In this document: positions 17,239-26,550 of the stretch, one piece after another
Position numbering within the stretch: position 1 is the stretch's first letter
Layout: every line of letters begins with the position of its first letter
The notes under the pieces: generated by a model
Database searches by the model: none
The model's input: the letters and a program-made list of their open reading frames with translations, nothing else
Told to the model about the DNA's origin: nothing
Translations under genes and position numbers: made by a program
Assembly (NCBI RefSeq): GCF_947495995.1
Contig: NZ_CANMAX010000001.1
Location: 372,001-436,000 of the forward strand
Length of the DNA stretch: 64,000 nucleotides
Direction: 5' to 3'
DNA from: an uncultured Tenacibaculum sp.
Lineage (GTDB): Bacteria; Bacteroidota; Bacteroidia; Flavobacteriales; Flavobacteriaceae

Positions 17239-18279
17239 ATGTATAAAATAGAAGAACCAATATATTTTTACTTTTTCATTATCATTCCAATAATGATAGT
17301 CATTTTCATATTGGTTTTATGGTGGAAGAAAAGCACGCAAAAGAAGTTTGCAAATACAGAATTGCTAGCTAAACTAGCTCCAAATGCTTCTGTATTTAAG
17401 TCGATTTTAAAGCTTGTATTTCTTCTAGTAGGAATTAGCTTTTTAATCATTTCCTTGGTGAATCCAAAAATGGGTACTAAGCTTCAAACTGTAAAACGCG
17501 AAGGTGTTGACATTATATTTGCATTAGATGTTTCCAAAAGTATGTTAGCCAAAGACATCGCTCCTAATCGTTTAGAGAAATCGAAACAAATTATCTCTAA
17601 AATTATAGATAAGCTAGGAAGTGATCGTGTTGGAATCATTATTTATGCTGGAAATGCATATCCATTATTACCTATAACAACAGATCATGCTGCTGCAAAA
17701 ATGTTTTTGCAAAATGCAAACCCAGATATGGTTTCTAGTCAAGGAACTGCCATTAACGAAGCTCTAGATCTTTCAAGAACTTATTATAATAATGATGAAC
17801 AAACTAACAAGTTTCTTATTATAATTTCTGATGGAGAAGATCATCAAGAAGAAACCAAACAAAAAGCACAAGATATCGCTAACGAAGGTGTAAAAGTTTA
17901 CACTGTTGGAGTTGGAACAGAAAATGGAGGACCAATTCCAATTGAATTAAACGGTGGTCTTGTTGGTTATAAAAAGAACAGACAAGGTGAAACTGTAATC
18001 ACCCAAAGAAAACCAGACGTTTTACAAGGCATTGCTGATGTAGCGAATGGTGAATATATAGATGGAAATAAAACCGAACAGCCTGTAGAAATAATCGAAA
18101 AGGTTATAGCTAATGCACAAAAGAGTGAATTCGAATCCACTCAATTTTCAGACTATAAGGATCAATTTCAATGGTTCGTTGGAATTGGATTATTATTTTT
18201 AATAATCGATATTTTCTTCTTTGAAAGAAAAACAAAATGGATTAAAAAAGTAGATCTATTTAACGAAAAAGAATCATAA
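17239..18279 (+). CDS. batB: BatB, vWA-domain membrane protein
   Basis: A 346-residue paralogue of BatA with the same design: N-terminal helices (about 10-28 and 57-75), LVNPKMG, a vWA domain with MIDAS DVSKS (D97, S99, S101) and SSQGTAINEAL, then a C-terminal helix around 315-330. The MIDAS is intact, so metal-dependent ligand binding is likely. It probably forms a complex with BatA and the TPR proteins BatC/BatE at the cytoplasmic membrane. Confidence 0.92.
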   Translation: MYKIEEPIYFYFFIIIPIMIVIFILVLWWKKSTQKKFANTELLAKLAPNASVFKSILKLVFLLVGISFLIISLVNPKMGTKLQTVKREGVDIIFALDVSKSMLAKDIAPNRLEKSKQIISKIIDKLGSDRVGIIIYAGNAYPLLPITTDHAAAKMFLQNANPDMVSSQGTAINEALDLSRTYYNNDEQTNKFLIIISDGEDHQEETKQKAQDIANEGVKVYTVGVGTENGGPIPIELNGGLVGYKKNRQGETVITQRKPDVLQGIADVANGEYIDGNKTEQPVEIIEKVIANAQKSEFESTQFSDYKDQFQWFVGIGLLFLIIDIFFFERKTKWIKKVDLFNEKES

Positions 18280-18284
18280 TTCAT

Positions 18285-19094
18285 ATGAGAAAATCATTTG
18301 TTAATTTTTGTATTACTTTATTGGCATTCATGAGCATTTCTTCTGTATTTGCTCAACGAGACACACTAAAACTTCAACGCGAGGCAAGGTCTTTATTAAG
18401 ATCTGGTAACGAACTTTATAATAAGGAGAAATTTAACGAAGCTTCTATCGCGTACCGAAAAGCGCTTGGTAAAGATGGTAAATACGATAAAGCAAGTTAC
18501 AATTTTGGAAATTCTCTATACCAAGGTAAAAACTATAAAGAAGCTGTTTCTCAGTACGAATTAACTACAAAAACGTCTAAATCTAAAGCAGAAAAAGCTG
18601 AAGCTTTCCATAACATTGGTAATGCGATGATGGAACAAAAGCAATACGATCAAGCTGTACAAGCTTATAAAAATGCCTTACGTAATAATCCTAATGACGA
18701 TGAAACTCGTTACAATTTAGCTGTTGCTAAGAAAAAAGCAAAAGATCAGCAAAAGCAAAATAAGAACGACAAGAATAAAAAAGATAATAAGAAGGATAAA
18801 AAAGACGATAAAAAGGATCAAAAAGACAAACAAAATAAAGATCAGAATAAAGACGACAAGGAAAAGAAAGACGACAAAAAGGATCAAAAAGATAATAAAG
18901 ACGATCAGAAAGATCAAAAAAATAAGCAAGACAAAGACAAGAAGCAAAAACCTAAACCTCGTCCAGGTAAAATGACTCCTGAACAGATGAAACAGCTGCT
19001 TGAAAGCTTAAATAATGAGGAAAAGAAGACTCAAAAGAAGATGAACGTTAAAAAATCAAAAGGAAGGAAAATAAAACAGGAAAAAGACTGGTAA
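18285..19094 (+). CDS. batC: BatC, TPR protein with lysine/aspartate-rich tail
   Basis: A 269-residue exported protein: signal peptide (1-23, ending VFAQ), then TPR repeats at about 30-145 (NELYNKEKFNEASIAYRKAL, AFHNIGNAMMEQKQYDQAVQ, ALRNNPNDDETRYNLAVAKK). Residues 146-222 are an extreme low-complexity K/D/Q/N stretch built from short KKDDKKDQ-like units, followed by a conserved PRPGKMTPEQMKQLLESLNNEEKKTQKKM end. The latter is typical of BatC. The repeat tract makes opposite-frame reading frames here spurious. Confidence 0.9.
   Translation: MRKSFVNFCITLLAFMSISSVFAQRDTLKLQREARSLLRSGNELYNKEKFNEASIAYRKALGKDGKYDKASYNFGNSLYQGKNYKEAVSQYELTTKTSKSKAEKAEAFHNIGNAMMEQKQYDQAVQAYKNALRNNPNDDETRYNLAVAKKKAKDQQKQNKNDKNKKDNKKDKKDDKKDQKDKQNKDQNKDDKEKKDDKKDQKDNKDDQKDQKNKQDKDKKQKPKPRPGKMTPEQMKQLLESLNNEEKKTQKKMNVKKSKGRKIKQEKDW
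18727..18950 (+). repeat. Low-complexity Lys/Asp-coding tract in batC
   Basis: About 220 bases of almost pure purine (AAA/AAG/GAC/GAT/CAA codons) encode the charged spacer of BatC. Units such as KKDDKKDQ recur imperfectly. Copy number may vary between strains by slippage. Confidence 0.75.
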
Positions 19095-19184
19095 GAATTA
19101 TGAAAAATTTAAGATCAAAATCTTAAAAATCAATTAATTTATACTGCCTAAAAATATTTATTTTTATCCGTTTTTGAATAACAA

Positions 19185-20945
19185 ATGAAACTGAAGTTTA
19201 TATCATTTATATTAGTATTCGTATCGCTATCTGTTTTTGCACAAGATGCTGAATTATCAGTAAAAGTTAGCAAAAATAAGCTTGGTGTAAATCAACGTTT
19301 ACGCGTTAAGTTTGCCATTAATAAACAAGGTGCAGATAATTTTACTCCTCCAAATTTTACAAATTTCAAAGTCGTTGGTGGTCCTAGTCAATCTGTGAGC
19401 CAATCTTGGGTTAACGGAAAATCTAGCTTCACACAATCGTACACTTACATTATTCAACCATTACGAAAAGGAGAATTTAATTTACCATCTGCAAGTATTG
19501 AATTTGATGGAAAAACTTTAAAATCTGAACCCGTTAAAATTATTGTTACCAAAGCAGTAAAAACACCTAAAAACCCAAACGATCCAGATTATATTGCTGA
19601 ACAGAACATTCACTTAGTTGCAGAAGTATCAAAAGGTAGACCGTATGTTGGTGAAGGAATTTATGTGGAATACAGACTGTATTTTAGTAACAACGTTGGT
19701 ATTTATGATAACGCGATTACTGAATCTCCTCAATATATAGGCTTTTGGAATCAAGAGATAAAAGGTGATGGTTCTCAAATTAAAACAGCAATGTACAATG
19801 GAGAACAATATCGATATGCTGTTTTACATAGAGCTTTACTTATTCCTACGAAGTCTGGAAACTTAACTATCGATCCTATGAAAATGGATATTTTAGTTGC
19901 TGTTCCTACAGGTAGAACTGACTTTTTCGGGAACCCGATTACTCGAAGAGTAAGAAAACAATATGCCTCTGCTAAAAAAACAATACGAGCTAAAACTTTA
20001 CCAGAAGAAGGAAAACCTAGTAGTTTTACTGGTGCCGTTGGAGAATATAAATACGAATTAACTGCTAATAAAAACACATTAAAAGCCAACGAATCTTCTG
20101 AATTAAAAGTTGAAATATCTGGTAAAGGAAACTTAAAATTATTTGAACTTCCTAAGATAGAAACACCTAAAGAATTAGAAGTTTATCAACCAGAAAGAAA
20201 AGAAAATGTACAAATCACTTCATCTGGATTGAAAGGATCTGTTACAGATACTTATACTGTTGTACCACAATACAAAGGAAAATATAAGATTCCAAACACA
20301 GAATTTTCTTATTTCAACCCGAAAGATGAAAAATATTATACGATTGGTACAGAAGATTTATTTGTGAATGTTACTGAAGGTAAAGAATTAGTTACTAATA
20401 CGAATCCGAAAGTAAATAAACTAGATGTTCAAACAACAGGTAATAATTTCAGATATATTCAAACTTCTACTTCATTAGAGGAAGTTCAAAAAGAAAACTT
20501 TTTCAAGTCTGCTTTGTTTTACATCTTGCTTTTACTTCCATTAATTAGCATACCTCTTGCAATTTTTATTGGTAAAAAGAAAAGCGAGCGTGATTCTGAC
20601 ATCATTGGAAATAAACAAAGAAAAGCAGATCGATTAGCGAAGAAATATTTATCTGAAGCAAGTAAACTACTTGGACAAAAAGAAGCTTTTTATGAAGCTT
20701 TAGAGCGAGCTTTACATAATTACCTTAAAGCCAAGCTTAGAGTTGAAACTTCTGATATCAGTAGAGAAAAAATTACAGAATTATTAGAGAATAAAAATGT
20801 TGATTCTTCAACCATAACTGAATTTATTGATGTATTAAAGAGATGTGACTTTGCTCGATATACACCGATTTCAAATGTAGAAATGAATGAAGAATACAAC
20901 AAAGCTAAACAAGTAATAACCTTATTAGACAAGCAATTATCATGA
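19185..20945 (+). CDS. batD: BatD, oxygen-tolerance family protein
   Basis: A 586-residue BatD-family protein. Signal peptide 1-19 (ending VFAQ), then a large beta-rich periplasmic region (20-430) with repeated immunoglobulin-like strands (VSKNKLGVNQRLRVKF, SKGRPYVGEGIYVEYRLYF, NKNTLKANESSELKVEISG), one transmembrane helix near 446-464 (ALFYILLLLPLISIPLAIFIG) and a helical cytoplasmic tail. It is separated from batC by 90 bases without a clear terminator, and overlaps batE by four bases. Confidence 0.9.
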   Translation: MKLKFISFILVFVSLSVFAQDAELSVKVSKNKLGVNQRLRVKFAINKQGADNFTPPNFTNFKVVGGPSQSVSQSWVNGKSSFTQSYTYIIQPLRKGEFNLPSASIEFDGKTLKSEPVKIIVTKAVKTPKNPNDPDYIAEQNIHLVAEVSKGRPYVGEGIYVEYRLYFSNNVGIYDNAITESPQYIGFWNQEIKGDGSQIKTAMYNGEQYRYAVLHRALLIPTKSGNLTIDPMKMDILVAVPTGRTDFFGNPITRRVRKQYASAKKTIRAKTLPEEGKPSSFTGAVGEYKYELTANKNTLKANESSELKVEISGKGNLKLFELPKIETPKELEVYQPERKENVQITSSGLKGSVTDTYTVVPQYKGKYKIPNTEFSYFNPKDEKYYTIGTEDLFVNVTEGKELVTNTNPKVNKLDVQTTGNNFRYIQTSTSLEEVQKENFFKSALFYILLLLPLISIPLAIFIGKKKSERDSDIIGNKQRKADRLAKKYLSEASKLLGQKEAFYEALERALHNYLKAKLRVETSDISREKITELLENKNVDSSTITEFIDVLKRCDFARYTPISNVEMNEEYNKAKQVITLLDKQLS

Positions 20946-21706
20946 AAAAAATAATTTGGTTACTTACATTTATATTGATTTCGAATTTTGCTGGAGCACA
21001 AGATCTTGATGCTACGTTTAAAAAAGCAAATTCACTATATAAAAACGGAGAATATAAAAAAGCTGCTGAGCTTTACGAGGAAATCATCACCTCTAAAAAA
21101 GTTTCTTCTGAATTATATCATAATTTAGCCAATAGCTATTATAAATTAAACGAAGTTGGTCCGTCTATTTTCTATTATGAGAAAGCCCTACTAATCGATC
21201 CTTTAAATGAAGACGCTAAAAATAATCTTGTTTTTGCGAAACGTTTGGCTTTAGATAGAATAGAAGAGTTACCAAAATCTGTTTTACAGAAATTCAACAG
21301 TAATTATATTAGTAAAATCAGTTATAATAACTGGGCTAAGATTACAGTTTTCTTATCTTTTTTGGCCGCTTTCTTATTTATCTCTTATTACTTCTCTAGT
21401 AGTCCGACTAGAAAAAGATTATTCTTTACTACAAGTATTTTAAGTACGTTGTTACTAGTTATTTCTTTAGCGATCTCATACCATCAATACAATAAATCTG
21501 CAAACACTATAGAGGCAATTATTTTCTCTAGTGAAGTATCTGTAAAAAATGAACCTACAAAAAATGGCGACGAAGTATTTGTTATTCATGAAGGTGCTAA
21601 AGTTAGAGTATTAGATGAAGTGGATGACTGGCAAAAAATACGTTTAGCAGATGGAAAAATAGGTTGGTTAAAAAGCAATGACATAAAAATATTAAGTCTT
21701 TTTTAA
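20942..21706 (+). CDS. batE: BatE, TPR and SH3-like domain protein
   Basis: A 254-residue protein: signal peptide (1-19, ending AGAQ), TPR repeats at about 22-105, two transmembrane helices (about 131-150 and 157-178) and a C-terminal bacterial SH3-like domain (about 190-252; VKNEPTKNGDEVFVIHEGAKVRVLD, then WQKIRLADGKIGWLKSND). This matches BatE. It is the last gene of the operon. Confidence 0.9.
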   Translation: MKKIIWLLTFILISNFAGAQDLDATFKKANSLYKNGEYKKAAELYEEIITSKKVSSELYHNLANSYYKLNEVGPSIFYYEKALLIDPLNEDAKNNLVFAKRLALDRIEELPKSVLQKFNSNYISKISYNNWAKITVFLSFLAAFLFISYYFSSSPTRKRLFFTTSILSTLLLVISLAISYHQYNKSANTIEAIIFSSEVSVKNEPTKNGDEVFVIHEGAKVRVLDEVDDWQKIRLADGKIGWLKSNDIKILSLF

Positions 21707-21738
21707 TATTTTAACAAAACTCCTACCCTAGAGTTATT

Positions 21739-21746
21739 TATATTTG
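21739..21746 (+). promoter_or_regulatory. -7 promoter box close to an ATG (possible leaderless transcript)
   Basis: TATATTTG is an exact TAnnTTTG match and ends only eight bases before the ATG at 21755, so the mRNA would have almost no 5' leader. Confidence 0.5.
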
Positions 21747-21754
21747 ATATTTTT

Positions 21755-22057
21755 ATGATAATGATAAGGGTAATTTATACATACATGTTTTCATTAATTC
21801 TGCTTACATCAATTGTATTGCCTACCTATCTAGTTATCAATAATTTTAACTGTGAAGTTTCTTTAGAAATAGACATGGAAGAAGATGGTGAAGAAACTGA
21901 AATTAGTAAAGATATTGAGATTAAAATTGTGAGTGTTCTGCCTAATTTTAGAACTTACTTTCATAAAACGATTCAAAAAAACATTATTTATATTTCAATA
22001 GAATATAACTCTATATTCAGAAATTTAGAATCTCCACCCCCAGAATTTTATAGTTAA
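21755..22057 (+). CDS. Small membrane-anchored hypothetical protein
   Basis: A 100-residue protein with one N-terminal hydrophobic segment (about residues 8-30, ILLTSIVLPTYLVI), then an acidic stretch (EIDMEEDGEETEISKDIEIK) and a C-terminal part ending SPPPEFYS. No cysteine-based or catalytic motif is seen. I do not recognise the family. It has its own promoter box and lies 87 bases before the first SulP transporter, so it could be read through into that unit. Confidence 0.65.
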   Translation: MIMIRVIYTYMFSLILLTSIVLPTYLVINNFNCEVSLEIDMEEDGEETEISKDIEIKIVSVLPNFRTYFHKTIQKNIIYISIEYNSIFRNLESPPPEFYS

Positions 22058-22144
22058 ACTTCATATTTACATTTTACATAAATTTTTAAAAATTAACTAT
22101 AAAAAAATACTCAGCTAACTTCTAGTTGAGATCTTAATATTATC

Positions 22145-23752
22145 ATGTTTAAAACAATAAAAAACGACTTTCCCGCTAGTATAGTGGTATTTTTTGTTGC
22201 ATTACCTTTATGTTTAGGTATTGCATTAGCAAGTGGAGCACCTTTATTTTCTGGTTTAATTGCAGGTATCATTGGTGGTATCGTTGTAGCAAGTATTAGT
22301 GGTTCTAGTATTGGTGTTAGTGGACCAGCAGCTGGTTTAGCTGCAATTGTATTAGCCGCAATCGTAACTCTTGGTGGATTAGAAAACGGTGGTTTCGAAA
22401 AATTCTTAGTAGCTGTAGTTTTAGGAGGTGTTATTCAAATACTTTTAGGAGTTGCAAGAGCTGGAATTATTGCTTATTTCTTCCCTTCTTCTGTTATTAA
22501 AGGAATGCTTACTGGTATTGGAATCATTATCATTTTGAAGCAAATTCCTTATTTCTTTGGAATGGATAAAAACCCAACTGGAGATTATTCTTTTCTTAAA
22601 GTTGAATGGCAAAATTTAATTTCTGGTTTATTAAATTCTATTAATGCATTAATTAGTGGAAACATTAGTATCGGTGCAACACTTATTGGTATTATCGCAT
22701 TAGGAATTTTATTATTATGGTCTAATGTATTATCTAAAAAAGGAAAAATTTTCCAACTGGTACAAGGTCCATTAGTAGCTGTAGTTGTTGGAATCATATT
22801 CTACGTTGTAACTCAAGGAGGTTCTTTAGAATTATTACAAAAGCAATTAGTTTCTGTTCCAGTACCTGATAGTTTCGATAGTTTTAAAGGGCAATTTAGT
22901 TTTCCTAACTTTTCTGCTATTGGAGATAAAGATGTGTGGGTAATAGCATTTACAATTGCTATTGTTGCGAGTTTAGAAACATTATTATGTGTTGAAGCTA
23001 CTGATAAATTAGACCCTGATAAAAATGTAACTCCAACAAACCGTGAGTTAATCGCACAAGGAACAGGAAATATTATTTCTGGTTTAATCGGTGGATTACC
23101 AATTACTCAAGTAATCGTAAGAAGTTCTGCAAATATTCAATCTGGCGGAAAGAGCAAAATGTCTGCTATTATTCACGGATTTTTATTATTAATTTCTGTG
23201 ATTTTAATTCCTACACTTTTAAATAAAATTCCTTTATCTGTATTAGCTGCTGTATTATTCGTGGTTGGTTTCAAATTAGCTAAGCCATCAACATTTAAAA
23301 CAATGTTTAAATTAGGTTGGAAACAATGGTTACCATTTATGACTACAGTTTTACCAATGGCTATTACTGGTGATTTATTACTTGGTATCGGATTAGGTTT
23401 AGCAGTAGGTATCTTTGTTATTTTATTCAAAAGTTTCCAAAACTCTCACTTTTTACACAAAGAAGGTGAAAATGTAAATGATGGAAAAATTAAAATGACA
23501 TTAGCCGAAGAAGTTACTTTCTTTAATAAAGGAGCAATTTTAAAAGAGTTAGATAGTTTACCTGAAAATTCATCTTTAGAATTAGACGTTACAAAAACAA
23601 GATATTTAGATAATGATATTATTGAAATTTTAGAAGATTTTGCATACAAGGCTAAAGAGCGTAATATCGATATCAAATTAATTTCTGAAAGAGGTGTTAT
23701 AGAAAACCCTCCAAGTTATATTGAGTTTTTTAGATTAAACCCTAAAAGTTAG
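22145..23752 (+). CDS. SulP family anion (bicarbonate/sulfate) transporter 1
   Basis: A 535-residue SulP/SLC26 membrane transporter. The N-terminal family signature is clear (DFPASIVVFFVALPLCLGIALASGAP), with the GSSIGVSGPAAGLAAIV anion-site region and GLPITQVIVRSSANIQSGGKSKMS. About 12-14 hydrophobic segments fill residues 1-430, followed by a STAS-like domain (about 445-530). Immediate linkage to a second SulP gene and a carbonic anhydrase suggests bicarbonate as substrate; that is an inference from context. Confidence 0.92.
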   Translation: MFKTIKNDFPASIVVFFVALPLCLGIALASGAPLFSGLIAGIIGGIVVASISGSSIGVSGPAAGLAAIVLAAIVTLGGLENGGFEKFLVAVVLGGVIQILLGVARAGIIAYFFPSSVIKGMLTGIGIIIILKQIPYFFGMDKNPTGDYSFLKVEWQNLISGLLNSINALISGNISIGATLIGIIALGILLLWSNVLSKKGKIFQLVQGPLVAVVVGIIFYVVTQGGSLELLQKQLVSVPVPDSFDSFKGQFSFPNFSAIGDKDVWVIAFTIAIVASLETLLCVEATDKLDPDKNVTPTNRELIAQGTGNIISGLIGGLPITQVIVRSSANIQSGGKSKMSAIIHGFLLLISVILIPTLLNKIPLSVLAAVLFVVGFKLAKPSTFKTMFKLGWKQWLPFMTTVLPMAITGDLLLGIGLGLAVGIFVILFKSFQNSHFLHKEGENVNDGKIKMTLAEEVTFFNKGAILKELDSLPENSSLELDVTKTRYLDNDIIEILEDFAYKAKERNIDIKLISERGVIENPPSYIEFFRLNPKS

Positions 23753-23763
23753 TTTTTAATACA

Positions 23764-23782
23764 ACACTAAAATTATTAGTGT
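23764..23782 (+). other. Small hairpin between the two SulP genes
   Basis: ACACTAA and TTAGTGT form a 7-bp stem with a 5-base loop. No T-run follows, so it may modulate mRNA stability or coupling rather than terminate. Confidence 0.35.
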
Positions 23783-23819
23783 ATATTATGCCTAACTAAA
23801 GAATTCAATTTAACAGAAA

Positions 23820-25670
23820 ATGAAAAATCTATTCTCTAACATTAAAGGAGATCTTTTTGGAGGTATAACAGCTGGTATTGTAGCCTTACCATTAGCACTA
23901 GCATTTGGTGTTTCATCTGGTTTAGGACCTACAGCAGGTTTATATGGAGCTATAATTATTGCGTTTTTCGCATCTTTATTTGGAGGTACAGATACACAAA
24001 TATCTGGTCCAACTGCACCTATGACTGCTGTAAGTATGGTAGTTATTGCAGCAATTATTGCTGCTAATGACGGAGATGTAAATCAGGCATTACCTACAAT
24101 ACTAACTGTATTTCTTTTAGCTGGTATTCTTCAAATTGGTCTTGGATTACTTGGCTTCGGAAAATACATTCGTTATATTCCTTATCCTGTAGTATCTGGT
24201 TTTATGACTGCAATTGGAGTCATAATTTTATTTACTCAGATTTTACCATCTATAGGTTATTATGCAAAGGAAGACACTAGTTTTGTAGAACAGTTTAAAC
24301 CTAAAGCTCAAGAAATCATCTTACAAAATATTTTAAAAGATGAAGCTGGAGAAGGAATTCTTGTATTAGAAGATTTCAAAGAAACGATTAAACGTTCTAA
24401 TGAAATTACACAAGAAGCAATTTTAAAAGAAGCTAAAACTTTAGCAGGAAAAGAATCATCTGGTGTTTTAGGTGCTTTAAAGGTATTACCTAGAGCAGTT
24501 AAAAACATTAATCTTTTAGAATTACTGTTAGCCTTAGGAACTATAATTATTATTTACGGATTTAAAAGAATTACTACAGCTATTCCAAGTACACTTGTTG
24601 CACTGGTGGTGATGACAGTAATCGCTTTAATCTTTAAATTACCATACAGGCCTATAGAGGAAATTCCTGGTGGATTGCCTGTTCCGAACCTAGAAATATT
24701 TTCTGGTTTTAGTTTAGGTAGTATAAAGCCCTACATTTTTACAGCTTTCACACTTGCTTTGTTAGGTGCAATAGATTCTTTATTAACTTCTGTAGTCGCT
24801 GATAATATGACCAAAACTAAACATAAACCGAATAAAGAGTTAGTTGGTCAAGGTATAGGTAACAGTATTGCAGCTATTTTTGGAGGAATTCCAGGAGCTG
24901 GTGCAACAATTAGAACTGTAGTAAACATCAAATCTGGAGGTAAAACTAAACTTTCAGGAATGATTGCTGGAGTGATGTTATTAATCATATTATTAGGATT
25001 AGGACCTATAGCTTCTAAAATACCAGCAGCAGTTCTTGCTGGAGTTTTAATAACTGTAGGAATTGGAGTGATGGATTACAAAGGACTTCGTGCAATTCCT
25101 AATTTACCTAAAGATGTAAAATTAGGACCAATTAAACTGAGTTCAGAATTTATTATAATGCTTACCGTATTACTACTTTCTACGTTCTGGGATTTAGTTT
25201 ACGCTGTAGGTATAGGGTTAGTGATTGCATCGTTAATTTTTATGAAAAAAATTGGTGATGTAACCGCTAAAAGTTCAGATGTAACAGCTTTACAGGAAGA
25301 AGCATGGGAAGATGAAGCTGATTTTCCTGATGATTTATCTGACAAAGTATTTATTAAACATATCGACGGTCCTCTATTTTTTGGTTCTACAAGTAACTTC
25401 CAACAATTGGCAAAACAAATCCCCGATGATGCTTCATTAGCCATTATTAGAATGGATAGAATGCCATATGTAGATCAGTCTGGATTATTTGCATTAGAAG
25501 ATATTCTTATTGATTTAGAGAAAAATGGAATTCATGTACTTTTTGTAGGAGTTCTTGAACAACCAAAATACATGATGGAAAAAATCGGATTAATTCCTGA
25601 TTTAGTGTCTACAGAACATACATTCAAAACCTTTTCTGATTGTTTAGATTGGGTTAAAGAAAATATTTAA
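23820..25670 (+). CDS. SulP family anion transporter 2 with STAS domain
   Basis: A 616-residue SulP transporter. The core has GGITAGIVALPLALAFGVSSGLGP, TQISGPTAPMTAVSMV and GGIPGAGATIRTVVNIKSGGKTKLSG, all typical of the family. Between helices, about residues 150-225, lies an unusual hydrophilic insertion of some 60-70 residues rich in Glu/Lys. A C-terminal STAS domain (about 505-610) carries IRMDRMPYVDQSGLFALE. It lies 67 bases after SulP 1 and 29 before the carbonic anhydrase gene. Confidence 0.92.
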   Translation: MKNLFSNIKGDLFGGITAGIVALPLALAFGVSSGLGPTAGLYGAIIIAFFASLFGGTDTQISGPTAPMTAVSMVVIAAIIAANDGDVNQALPTILTVFLLAGILQIGLGLLGFGKYIRYIPYPVVSGFMTAIGVIILFTQILPSIGYYAKEDTSFVEQFKPKAQEIILQNILKDEAGEGILVLEDFKETIKRSNEITQEAILKEAKTLAGKESSGVLGALKVLPRAVKNINLLELLLALGTIIIIYGFKRITTAIPSTLVALVVMTVIALIFKLPYRPIEEIPGGLPVPNLEIFSGFSLGSIKPYIFTAFTLALLGAIDSLLTSVVADNMTKTKHKPNKELVGQGIGNSIAAIFGGIPGAGATIRTVVNIKSGGKTKLSGMIAGVMLLIILLGLGPIASKIPAAVLAGVLITVGIGVMDYKGLRAIPNLPKDVKLGPIKLSSEFIIMLTVLLLSTFWDLVYAVGIGLVIASLIFMKKIGDVTAKSSDVTALQEEAWEDEADFPDDLSDKVFIKHIDGPLFFGSTSNFQQLAKQIPDDASLAIIRMDRMPYVDQSGLFALEDILIDLEKNGIHVLFVGVLEQPKYMMEKIGLIPDLVSTEHTFKTFSDCLDWVKENI

Positions 25671-25699
25671 AACATAAACCATTATTAAAAAGAATTAAA

Positions 25700-26329
25700 A
25701 TGAGAAATACCGCTTTAACTAAAGAGTTACAAGGTAACTTTACTCCTAAATCAGTTTTACAAGATTTATTAGATGGTAACGAACGTTACATTGCTAATAA
25801 TCTTACAGCATCTGATGTTACTTCTCTTGTAGAACAAACTACCGGCGGACAATTCCCAAAAGCTGTAGTTTTATCTTGTATCGATTCTAGAGTTCCAGTA
25901 GAATTAGTTTTCGATCAAACTATCGGAGATATTTTCGTTGCTCGTGTAGCAGGAAACTTCGAAAATGTAGATATTTTAGGAAGCATGGAATATTCTTGTG
26001 CTGTTGCTGGAAGTAAATTAGTTTTCGTTTTAGGACACGAAAGTTGTGGAGCAGTAAAAGCTGCTTGTGACGGTGTTGAACTTGGTAACATTACAAGTAT
26101 GTTAGCTAATATTACACCTGCTGCAAAAATGGCTTCTGAACAAGTAGATGGTGTTGCTGATTCTTCAAACCCTGCATTTGTTGCTAAAACTGTAGAAAAC
26201 AATGTAAAACTAACTATTGAAAGAATTAGAGAACGTAGTAAAATTTTACAAGAAATGGAAGACAATGGCGAAATCGCTATTGTTGGTGGAGTATATTCAT
26301 TACACACAGGAAAAGTTACAATGTTGTAG
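25700..26329 (+). CDS. Beta-class carbonic anhydrase
   Basis: A 209-residue beta-carbonic anhydrase interconverting CO2 and bicarbonate. Zinc ligands and dyad are visible: C60 with D62 and R64 in SCIDSRVP, and H113 and C116 in GHESCGAVK. There is no signal peptide, so it is cytoplasmic. As last gene after two SulP transporters it probably hydrates or dehydrates imported bicarbonate. A strong terminator follows. Confidence 0.95.
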   Translation: MRNTALTKELQGNFTPKSVLQDLLDGNERYIANNLTASDVTSLVEQTTGGQFPKAVVLSCIDSRVPVELVFDQTIGDIFVARVAGNFENVDILGSMEYSCAVAGSKLVFVLGHESCGAVKAACDGVELGNITSMLANITPAAKMASEQVDGVADSSNPAFVAKTVENNVKLTIERIRERSKILQEMEDNGEIAIVGGVYSLHTGKVTML

Positions 26330-26360
26330 AAAAATGACATTCTTTTCAAAAAAAATGACA

Positions 26361-26393
26361 AGAGCGTTTAATTAAAATTAAGCGCTCTTTTTT
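26361..26393 (+). terminator. Rho-independent terminator
   Basis: AGAGCGTTTAAT and ATTAAGCGCTCT pair with one G-T/mismatch position, followed by six T. It closes the SulP-carbonic anhydrase unit. Confidence 0.85.
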
Positions 26394-26520
26394 ATTTAAA
26401 TAATTTAAAAAACTGAACTTCAAAAACATACACAATAAATTATCTCAAACCCTTATAAATATTAACACTCAGCTAACTTTTTTAAGATTTCTTTCACAGA
26501 TAATAGATTCGTATTAAGAT

Positions 26521-26528
26521 TAACTTTG
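26521..26528 (+). promoter_or_regulatory. -7 promoter box for the T9SS-secreted propeller protein
   Basis: TAACTTTG is an exact TAnnTTTG match, 22 bases before the ATG at 26551. Confidence 0.55.
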
Positions 26529-26550
26529 ATTTTTTTAAAATTAACCTCAC

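Noticed and set aside
18717..18975. Two long frames (opposite strand and +1) over the batC charged tract.
   Set aside because: They are artefacts of the purine-only repeat, giving poly-Ile/Leu/Phe or poly-Lys/Arg/Ile translations.
25915..26361. 148-codon minus-strand frame over the carbonic anhydrase gene.
   Set aside because: Antisense to a fully conserved carbonic anhydrase; no promoter box or domain.
22109..26479. 13-base match ACTCAGCTAACTT upstream of the first SulP gene (22109-22121) and of the T9SS propeller gene (26467-26479).
   Set aside because: A match of this length between two AT-rich intergenic regions is expected by chance several times in 64 kb, and no longer homology or symmetry surrounds it.
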